Made by a program: the position numbers and the translations under genes
DNA from: JAUNQW01 sp043424615
GTDB taxonomy: Bacteria; Bacillota; Bacilli; Lactobacillales; Carnobacteriaceae_A
Assembly: GCA_043424615.1 (NCBI GenBank)
Contig: JBHWOX010000003.1
Span: forward strand, 1 to 7,493
Direction of reading: 5' to 3'
Length of the DNA: 7,493 bases
Shown: piece after piece, positions 1 to 5,396 of the stretch
Layout of the letters: each line of letters starts with the position of its first letter
Numbering within the stretch: position 1 is the stretch's first letter
Notes under the pieces: model-generated
Seen by the model: only the letters and a program-made list of their open reading frames with translations
Databases searched by the model: none
Told to the model about the DNA's origin: nothing

Positions 1-460
1 CTAATTCATCTGCGCTGGCAGCTAAAAGTTCCGGGGTCAGCCGACCTTGGCGAAATTCTTCAAAGAGATCAACCAGTTTTTGTATAAATCCTGCTTGATA
101 AATTTCGCCCTGGTAAATGGTCAATTGGTCTTTATTTTCAATTAAAATATGCTGAATCACCATGGCAAGGGCCGCATCAGAAAGTTGAGGGCGTTGAAAG
201 ATCGCTTGGTCTTGCATCAAATACCAGGCCAAACGGCTAAAAGAAAGAACTTGTAGGTGAATCATTCCCATATAGGGTCGATCTTGAAAGGGTTCTTTAT
301 TATGAAGGCTTTGTAGGACATTGAGCTCGGATTGAAATTTCAAATGGTCCGGGACTAAATAAAAAATAGATCCTTCTTCTCTTCCTAATGAATCAGCGAT
401 ACGACTAACAATTTTTTCTTCATGTCTGGCATAGGAACGACCAAAAATAAAATGAACCAT
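1..460 (-). CDS. addB: AddB/RexB-type ATP-dependent helicase/deoxyribonuclease subunit B, N-terminal part
   Basis: The first 153 residues are present; the rest lies beyond the window start. I translated it by hand from an ATG at 458-460. An AGAAAGGGG ribosome site at 466-474, five bases upstream, supports this start. The protein reads like the N-terminus of AddB: FIFGRS at 4-9, YLVPDH at 34-39 and VLSFSRLAW at 71-79 align from memory with the Bacillus AddB segments around FLVGRS, FLVPDQ and VFSFSRLAW. In the family, AddB pairs with AddA to unwind and resect double-strand breaks until a Chi site, loading RecA in the cytoplasm; AddB carries a C-terminal RecB-type nuclease and an iron-sulfur cluster, neither visible here. 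The Walker A region is eroded: after GRS comes YARHEEK where GSGKT is expected. That resembles the lactic-acid-bacterial RexB branch, so rexB is an equally good symbol. addA is expected next, outside the window. Confidence 0.85.
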   Translation of the reverse strand, partial: MVHFIFGRSYARHEEKIVSRIADSLGREEGSIFYLVPDHLKFQSELNVLQSLHNKEPFQDRPYMGMIHLQVLSFSRLAWYLMQDQAIFQRPQLSDAALAMVIQHILIENKDQLTIYQGEIYQAGFIQKLVDLFEEFRQGRLTPELLAASADEL

Positions 461-499
461 GAAAGCCCCTTTCTACAGTCTCTTAAAATAAAATGGTAT

Positions 500-539
500 A
501 AAAGTGAGAGAAGAGGCCGTGATGATATCACAGCCTCTT
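500..539 (-). terminator. Probable intrinsic terminator after pepT
   Basis: The core hairpin occupies 511-539. Read on the minus strand, its arms AAGAGGCTGTGAT and ATCACGGCCTCTT pair over 13 positions with one U-G wobble and a three-base loop. On the plus strand that wobble becomes a C-A mismatch, so the stem is better formed in pepT-direction RNA. The 3' side continues CTCTCACTTTTAT, a poor and interrupted U-tract, so efficiency may be partial. It lies between the pepT stop and the addB start. Confidence 0.65.
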
Positions 540-583
540 TGCCTGCTTTACTCGCATTGACTTGCTTGCATGATCTCACTTTT
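500..583. repeat. Long-range inverted repeat enclosing the pepT terminator hairpin
   Basis: AAAAGTGAGA at 500-509 is perfectly complementary to TCTCACTTTT at 574-583. These ten-base arms enclose the 13-pair hairpin at 511-539 plus about 34 unpaired bases. On the minus strand the 3' arm follows the hairpin after one base, so the two stems could stack. The outer arm ends in TTTT and may itself form the terminating stem. I see no T-box or known riboswitch signature here. Confidence 0.6.
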
Positions 584-617
584 TAAAAACTATCACAGCA
601 TAAGGATGATTATTCAC

Positions 618-1871
618 TTACTTGTCTGACCCGGTTGTTCTTTCCAACTGGCTATGCAAATGGCTAATTTCAATAATTGTCTGGCAAGCTTTTACCATCG
701 ATTCTACAGCCACAAATTCATATTTGCTGTGGAAATTTTCTCCTCCAGCAAACAAGTTAGGCGTAGGTAAGCCCATGAAAGATATAATCGATCCATCGGT
801 CCCTCCACGAATCGCTTCGATGATGGGGTCAATTTCTAATTTTTCCATTGCCTTGACAGCTAAATCAATGGGGTACATATCTTTTTCAATGACTTCCGCC
901 ATATTGTAATATTGGTCATTGATTTGGCAATCAACGGCATCTTGGCCATAGTGGGCTTGTAATTGTTCTACAATCTCTTCCAAATAAGATTTCTTCGCTT
1001 CAAATGCTTCACGGTCATGGTCACGGATGATCAGAGATACGCGGCTTTCTTCCACTGACCCTTGAAAAGACATGACATGATAAAAACCTTGGCGCCCGTC
1101 TGTTTTTTCAGGACGTTGGGCTTGGGGAAGCTCTTGGACAAAGGCAGTAGCCAAAAGTATAGCATTGACCATCTTATCCTTGGCAGATCCTGGATGAACG
1201 TCTAAGCCATGAAAGACCAGATCAGCTTGGGCAGCATTAAAGGATTCATACTGCAATTCTCCAACAGGACCGCCATCAACCGTATAAGCAAAGTCAGCTC
1301 CAAAAGCTTCAACATCAAAGTTTTGCGCCCCTCTACCGATCTCTTCATCCGGTCCAAAAGCAAGTCTAATTTTTCCATGTTGAATCTCAGGATGTTGGAT
1401 CAAATAGTCCATAGCCGTCACAATTTCTGCTATGCCCGCTTTGTCATCCGCTCCAAGTAAGGTATGGCCATCCGTATGAATAAGCGTTTGATTGACATAG
1501 TTATTTAAGTTAGGAAAAAGCTCTGGTGTCATTTCAATCCCGGCTACTGAATCCAATACAATTGTTCCACCATCATAGTTTTCTAGAATTTGAGGTTGGA
1601 CATGTTCTGAAAGATAGTCTGCCGTATCCATATGGGCGATAAAGCCGATGGTAGGCAATTCCTCCTTAATATTAGAAGGCAAACTTGCGGTCACAAAACC
1701 GCTCTTTTCATGATAACTAACCTCAGACAAGCCGATGTATTTGAGCTCTTCTGCTAAATCTTGAGCAAAGTCAACTTGGACTTGGGTTGAAGGGACAGTC
1801 GAACTATTCTCATCGGAGCGGGTATTTTTTTTAACATAAGTAATAAAGCGTTCAGTTAATCGTTCTTTCAT
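618..1871 (-). CDS. pepT: Peptidase T (tripeptide aminopeptidase, M20B family)
   Basis: This is a 417-residue cytoplasmic zinc aminopeptidase that removes the N-terminal residue of tripeptides, the last stage of peptide use. The length is close to E. coli PepT (about 408). All active-site motifs are present: HMDTA with His80 and Asp82, GADDKAG with bridging Asp142, PDEE with catalytic Glu176 and metal ligand Glu177, VDGG with Asp199, and a C-terminal GENFHSKYE with His381. PGSAKDKMVNA in the middle and IRGGTDGS further on belong to the dimerisation and substrate regions of the family. The start follows an AGGAAGGTG ribosome site five bases upstream, which overlaps the stop codon of the preceding Nif3-family gene; only 12 bases separate the two genes. 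It is therefore almost certainly cotranscribed and is the last gene of the trmK cluster. The reading frame is intact. Confidence 0.95.
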   Translation of the reverse strand: MKERLTERFITYVKKNTRSDENSSTVPSTQVQVDFAQDLAEELKYIGLSEVSYHEKSGFVTASLPSNIKEELPTIGFIAHMDTADYLSEHVQPQILENYDGGTIVLDSVAGIEMTPELFPNLNNYVNQTLIHTDGHTLLGADDKAGIAEIVTAMDYLIQHPEIQHGKIRLAFGPDEEIGRGAQNFDVEAFGADFAYTVDGGPVGELQYESFNAAQADLVFHGLDVHPGSAKDKMVNAILLATAFVQELPQAQRPEKTDGRQGFYHVMSFQGSVEESRVSLIIRDHDREAFEAKKSYLEEIVEQLQAHYGQDAVDCQINDQYYNMAEVIEKDMYPIDLAVKAMEKLEIDPIIEAIRGGTDGSIISFMGLPTPNLFAGGENFHSKYEFVAVESMVKACQTIIEISHLHSQLERTTGSDK

Positions 1872-1883
1872 TCTTACACCTTC

Positions 1884-2696
1884 CTAAGCAAAATAAAAAG
1901 GATCCGTCTGCACTTGCGATTCCAGGATATCTAACTCCCAATCTTCTTCCTTAGCCCATTTTTTAAATAGGTCAGCCAAATGAGGCACACATATTTTTTC
2001 AATATTGTGGCCGGGATCTACAACTAACATCCCACTTTCTTCAATATCATGAGCCTGATGATAGGAGATATCCCCCGTAATATAAAGGTCAGCTCCTGCT
2101 TCTACCGCCTTGTGATATAAATTACCACCAGATCCTCCCATGATAGCCACGCGCTTAATTGTTTTATCGAAGTCTTTACCCACATATCGAAGACCACTGA
2201 CAGCAAAAGTTTCTTTGAGTTCTTCAACATATGATGAAAATAAGACTTCCTTTTCCAACACGCCCACTCGACCATAGCCATAATCTTTTCCTTCATACTG
2301 GCCGTTAATAGACATCAACTGAGTATCCTCTAAAGCTAATAATTCAGCCAACCAGTCGTTCATCCCTGCTTCAGTCGAGTCTAAATTGGTATGGGCAGCA
2401 TAGACTGCTATCCCCGCTTGAAGAATATCGGCATACATTTTATTTTGAGGAATGGCCAAATCAAAAGATTCGATAGCCTTAAAAATAGGGGGATGATGGG
2501 CGAAAATGAGGTCGACCCCCTTTTCAATGGCTTCTTCTACCACAGCCGGGCGAACATCTAGAGTGGTCATCATCCTAGAAATTTTTTGCTCCCTATGCCC
2601 AAAATGAAGTCCAATAGGATCTTTAGGATGAGCAAGTGCTGGCGGGGCGAATAATTCGAAACGATCAATTAAGTCTTGTAGGCGTGCTACTGCCAT
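1884..2696 (-). CDS. Nif3-like dinuclear metal centre protein (YqfO/YbgI family, short form)
   Basis: This 270-residue member of the Nif3/DUF34 family is sometimes annotated as a GTP cyclohydrolase I type 2 homologue. Family members form hexameric rings with a two-metal site per subunit; the cellular role is unsettled, so I give no definite reaction. The likely metal ligands are visible: His67 and His68 in IFAHHPPIF, His102 and Asp106 in AAHTNLDS, and His230 and Glu233 in DPGHNIE. The protein lacks the central PII-like insert of the 373-residue Bacillus YqfO and resembles the compact YbgI form. I chose the ATG at 2694-2696 over one seven codons upstream (2717) because an AAAGGAGA site lies seven bases before it and the conserved N-terminus begins here. 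The start overlaps the trmK stop as TAATG, implying translational coupling, and pepT follows 12 bases downstream. A trmK neighbour is also found in Bacillus. Confidence 0.9.
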   Translation of the reverse strand: MAVARLQDLIDRFELFAPPALAHPKDPIGLHFGHREQKISRMMTTLDVRPAVVEEAIEKGVDLIFAHHPPIFKAIESFDLAIPQNKMYADILQAGIAVYAAHTNLDSTEAGMNDWLAELLALEDTQLMSINGQYEGKDYGYGRVGVLEKEVLFSSYVEELKETFAVSGLRYVGKDFDKTIKRVAIMGGSGGNLYHKAVEAGADLYITGDISYHQAHDIEESGMLVVDPGHNIEKICVPHLADLFKKWAKEEDWELDILESQVQTDPFYFA

Positions 2697-3394
2697 TATA
2701 TATTCTCCTTTATCCACAGTTTTTTTTCTTCAAATAACTTAATTTTATCTGCTTGATTCTTTTTACTTTTAGACAGATTCTCCAAAATTTCTTCTATTTT
2801 CTGAAGTTCTTTCTGCCACTTGCTTTGAAATAAGGCAGGATTAGACGCTTGCATGTCTTTTCCCATATAAAGTTCTTGAGCTGTCCATAAGTCTTGTTCT
2901 TCATCAGGCAGATAGTAGCAAGTCATCATTTCATAGCTATGACCATTTTCTTCCATTAGATATTCCTGGTCGATATGAAAAGAGTGATGGACTAAAAAGC
3001 TTCGCAAAAATTCTTCTTCATTATTGGGTTGAAGAATAAATAAGGTCCGGTCATGAACCAATCCTCGATCTAAGCCGTCTTGGATGATTTCAGCAATCAG
3101 GTGGCCTCCCATGCCAGCAATGCTGATGCAGTCTACCTGATCATCTAAGCATAAGCTCTGCAAACCATTAGCAAAACGCACGTCAATTTTATGGCTTAAG
3201 CCCTGTTTTTTCACTTCTTCTACAGCATGTTGGAAGGGACCTTCTGCCACTTCAGAAGCGATAGCATAAGAAGCGTGATGGTTGAGTATGGAATAAATCG
3301 GTAGGTAAGCGTGGTCAGACCCAATGTCAGCCAGCCGAGCTTGGCTAGGCACAAAATCAGCTAAAGACCTTAGCCTTTGAGACAATTGTATCAT
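2696..3394 (-). CDS. trmK: tRNA (adenine(22)-N1)-methyltransferase TrmK
   Basis: This is a 232-residue SAM-dependent methyltransferase expected to make m1A22 in the D-arm of tRNAs such as tRNA-Ser and tRNA-Tyr. The N-terminal Rossmann domain carries the SAM-binding motif I, LADIGSDHAYLP at 21-32, with Asp23 and Asp27. The family motif AGMGG is at 93-97 and FILQPN follows near 119-124. Residues from about 185 onward are charged and helical, matching the C-terminal coiled coil of Bacillus TrmK (YqfN). The start at 3392-3394 is preceded by a purine-rich stretch, GAAAGAAAGAGAG, but not by a strong GGAGG core, so initiation may be weak. Two ATGs just upstream are out of frame. The terminator after rplY lies only about 40 bases upstream and no clear promoter fits between them. 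The stop codon overlaps the next start. Confidence 0.93.
   Translation of the reverse strand: MIQLSQRLRSLADFVPSQARLADIGSDHAYLPIYSILNHHASYAIASEVAEGPFQHAVEEVKKQGLSHKIDVRFANGLQSLCLDDQVDCISIAGMGGHLIAEIIQDGLDRGLVHDRTLFILQPNNEEEFLRSFLVHHSFHIDQEYLMEENGHSYEMMTCYYLPDEEQDLWTAQELYMGKDMQASNPALFQSKWQKELQKIEEILENLSKSKKNQADKIKLFEEKKLWIKENI
2704..2711 (-). promoter_or_regulatory. Ribosome binding site deciding the Nif3-family start
   Basis: AAAGGAGA on the minus strand lies seven bases before the ATG at 2694-2696, inside the 3' end of trmK. It argues for that ATG and against the upstream ATG at 2717, which would put this motif inside the coding region. Confidence 0.75.
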
Positions 3395-3430
3395 GCATTC
3401 ATTCTCTCTTTCTTTCAGTCTTAATATTTA

Positions 3431-3468
3431 AAGAAAAAGCCCTAACCTTAAAAAAGGCTAGAGCTTTT
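3431..3468 (-). terminator. Intrinsic terminator of rplY
   Basis: On the minus strand, AAAAGCTCTAGCCTT pairs with AAGGTTAGGGCTTTT, 15 pairs including two wobbles, around a UUUU loop. The 3' arm runs into CTTTTTC. On the plus strand both wobbles become C-A mismatches, so the element is directional and serves rplY, whose stop codon is about ten bases upstream. Confidence 0.85.
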
Positions 3469-3478
3469 ACAGCAGAAA

Positions 3479-4117
3479 TTATTCTTCCTCTGCTTCTTCG
3501 TCATCTTCAGCACCGATGACTTCTGGTTCAGGCATATCTTCTGCATCTTCAGCGCCATCTTCAGGTAATTCAATTTCTTCTTCAGGTGGGCTAACAGAAA
3601 CAACAGTAGCATCTAGCTCAGTAATGATTTCAACATCACCTTCGATATTCATTTCACCAACTGAGATAGAGTCACCGATTTCTAAATCTGAAACATCAAT
3701 ATAGAATTCTGCAGGTGCTTCTGCAGGAGCAACTTCAATTTGAATTTCAGTAATAGATTGGTTGGCCACTGCTTCTTCTAATTCCTCTTCACCTTCAAGG
3801 TAAACTGGAATATCCATAACCACTTTTTCACCTTCGCGGAAGGCTTGTAAGTCGACATGGTAAATTTCATCTGCTAAAGCTGCATCCGCTTGGTCTTTAA
3901 CGAAGACTTGGTAAGCTTGGTCGCCTTCTACTTCTAAGTTGAAGACCCCGTTAGCTCCTACTTCACGAATAATAGCTTCAAATTCTTGACGATCGAATAA
4001 TACAGGCACTGTTTCAACAGAACTACCATAAACGGCAGCTGGAACAAGTCCTTCACGTCGTGCTTTTTTTGATGCTCTCGTACCTGTTTCAGTACGTAGC
4101 TGTGCACTTAATTTCAT
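3479..4117 (-). CDS. rplY: 50S ribosomal protein bL25 (general stress protein CTC type)
   Basis: The 212-residue protein binds 5S rRNA in the large subunit. The N-terminal bL25 domain spans about 1-92, with the recognisable RNA-binding segment ASKKARREGLVPAAVYGS at 15-32. A C-terminal TL5/CTC beta domain follows at about 97-178, with FYIDVSDLEIGDS at 138-150. The last 34 residues (179-212) form an acidic tail with 20 Asp/Glu and no Lys/Arg. The start has an AAAAGGGTG ribosome site eight bases upstream. The gene has two sigma-A-type promoters of its own and a strong terminator, so it looks like a single-gene unit between rpoD and trmK. Bacillus ctc is under the stress factor sigma-B; the promoters here look like housekeeping ones instead. 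The assignment is clear; only the effect of the tail is unknown. Confidence 0.95.
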   Translation of the reverse strand: MKLSAQLRTETGTRASKKARREGLVPAAVYGSSVETVPVLFDRQEFEAIIREVGANGVFNLEVEGDQAYQVFVKDQADAALADEIYHVDLQAFREGEKVVMDIPVYLEGEEELEEAVANQSITEIQIEVAPAEAPAEFYIDVSDLEIGDSISVGEMNIEGDVEIITELDATVVSVSPPEEEIELPEDGAEDAEDMPEPEVIGAEDDEEAEEE

Positions 4118-4161
4118 ACTTCTTTCACCCTTTTACTTAATATTATCTATTTACTTCAATT

Positions 4162-4189
4162 ATTATAACTTAATTTTCATACGAGTAAA
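4162..4189 (-). promoter_or_regulatory. Sigma-A-type promoter P2 of rplY (proximal)
   Basis: On the minus strand, TTTACT at 4184-4189 and TATAAT at 4162-4167 are separated by 16 bases. The -10 is perfect and the -35 matches TTGACA at four of six positions. Transcription would start near 4155, giving a leader of about 40 bases before the rplY ATG. Confidence 0.65.
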
Positions 4190-4203
4190 CAGTTCCATGT
4201 GGC

Positions 4204-4232
4204 ATTATAACAAATTATTTTAAATCTTTCTA
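4204..4232 (-). promoter_or_regulatory. Sigma-A-type promoter P1 of rplY (distal, extended -10)
   Basis: On the minus strand, TAGAAA at 4227-4232 is followed after 17 bases by TATAAT at 4204-4209. A TG one base before the -10 makes an extended -10 (TGTTATAAT), which compensates for the weak -35. It starts just after the rpoD stop. No hairpin terminator is visible between rpoD and rplY, so rpoD read-through may also contribute. Confidence 0.65.
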
Positions 4233-4245
4233 GTTTGACCCACAA

Positions 4246-5367
4246 TTATTCTAGAAAATCTTTTAATTGTTTAGAACGGCTTGGATGACGCAATTTTCTT
4301 AAGGCTTTGGCTTCAATTTGGCGAATACGCTCACGAGTCACACCAAAGACTTTCCCCACATCCTCAAGCGTACGCTGGCGACCATCATCTAAGCCAAAAC
4401 GCAGGCGTAAGACATTTTCTTCACGGTCAGTCAAAGTATCCAAGACATCTCTGAGTTCTTCTTTCAACAGTTCAGATGAAGCGCTGTCTTCCGGACTGGT
4501 GGCTTCATCGTCTTCGATAAAATCGCCCAAATGAGAATCGTTTTCTTCACCAATTGGCGTTTCCAATGAGACTGGATCCTGAGATATTTTTAAAATCTCT
4601 CTTACTTTTTCAGTAGGTAAGTCCATTTCAGCCCCAATCTCTTCCGGAGCTGGGTCACGTCCAAGTTCTTTAACCAGTTGACGTTGAATACGGCTGAGTT
4701 TGTTGATCGTTTCAACCATATGGACAGGGATTCGAATCGTGCGGGCTTGGTCAGCAATCGCACGCGTAATAGCTTGGCGAATCCACCAAGTCGCATAAGT
4801 AGAGAATTTAAACCCTTTGGTATAATCAAATTTATTGACGGCCTTCATTAAGCCCATATTTCCTTCTTGAATCAAATCTAAGAAAGACATGCCACGGCCA
4901 ACATAACGTTTAGCAATGGACACCACTAAGCGCAAATTGGCTTCTGCTAGTTCATCTCGAGCGGTTTCATCTCCAGCCTCAATTCGCTTAGCAATCTCAA
5001 CCTCTTCGTCAGCAGTTAAGAGGTCTACCCGACCAATCTCTTTTAAGTACATACGAACCGGGTCATTGATTTTCACCCCTTTAGGAGCTAAATCATTTTC
5101 ACCCATGATATCTTCGACAACTTCTTCTTCTTTTTCAACTTGTAGTTTCATCGGGTCGCCGTCTTCATCTACGACGCCTATCCCCTTGTCTTCAAATTGT
5201 TGAATCAATTTTTCGATGCCATCTTTATCTAATTTAAATGGAAGTGCAATTTGTTCAGTTAATTCTTCATAGCTGATAACCCGAGCACCCAAGCGTTTCT
5301 TTTCTTCCATCAATAAGTTAATGGATTCTCTTAATTGGTCTTGAGTCAGTTTTTCTTCTTCAGACAT
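4246..5367 (-). CDS. rpoD: RNA polymerase primary sigma factor (SigA/RpoD)
   Basis: This 373-residue sigma-70 protein directs RNA polymerase to housekeeping promoters. Its length matches Bacillus SigA (371). A divergent region 1.1 fills roughly the first 90 residues. Region 1.2 starts at NDPVRMYLKEIG. Region 2 has LRLVVSIAKRYVGRGM, LDLIQEGNMGLMKAV and the -10 recognition and melting segment FKFSTYATWWIRQAI. Region 3 follows, and region 4 ends with LEDVGKVFGVTRERIRQIE, the -35 recognition helix. I start it at the ATG at 5365-5367 because GAGGGGG lies nine bases upstream; an in-frame GTG at 5373 is only three bases from that site and would add two residues. It follows dnaG by 29 bases and shares its transcript. 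The promoters seen in this window (TATAAT -10 elements) fit its expected specificity. An intact, essential gene. Confidence 0.97.
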   Translation of the reverse strand: MSEEEKLTQDQLRESINLLMEEKKRLGARVISYEELTEQIALPFKLDKDGIEKLIQQFEDKGIGVVDEDGDPMKLQVEKEEEVVEDIMGENDLAPKGVKINDPVRMYLKEIGRVDLLTADEEVEIAKRIEAGDETARDELAEANLRLVVSIAKRYVGRGMSFLDLIQEGNMGLMKAVNKFDYTKGFKFSTYATWWIRQAITRAIADQARTIRIPVHMVETINKLSRIQRQLVKELGRDPAPEEIGAEMDLPTEKVREILKISQDPVSLETPIGEENDSHLGDFIEDDEATSPEDSASSELLKEELRDVLDTLTDREENVLRLRFGLDDGRQRTLEDVGKVFGVTRERIRQIEAKALRKLRHPSRSKQLKDFLE

Positions 5368-5376
5368 CCACACATG

Positions 5377-5383
5377 CCCCCTC
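5377..5383 (-). promoter_or_regulatory. Ribosome binding site deciding the rpoD start
   Basis: GAGGGGG on the minus strand lies nine bases from the ATG at 5367, three bases from the alternative GTG at 5373 and one base from an out-of-frame ATG at 5375. Only the first spacing is usual. Confidence 0.65.
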
Positions 5384-5396
5384 GTTAATGATTAGT

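Noticed and set aside
461..510. Sigma-A promoter for addB
   Set aside because: TATACC and TATTTT are -10-like but neither has an acceptable -35 at 16-18 bases.
385..579. 64-codon minus-strand open frame starting at GTG in the pepT-addB gap
   Set aside because: It overlaps the addB start in another frame, has no ribosome site, runs through the terminator hairpin and resembles no known protein.
461..617. T-box or other tRNA-sensing leader before addB
   Set aside because: No T-box consensus, antiterminator bulge or specifier loop could be found, and addB is not a usual T-box target.
5346..5375. Nine-codon frame (ATG at 5375) overlapping the rpoD start, a possible leader peptide
   Set aside because: Its ATG is one base from the GAGGGGG site, too close for initiation; chance out-of-frame ATG is more likely.
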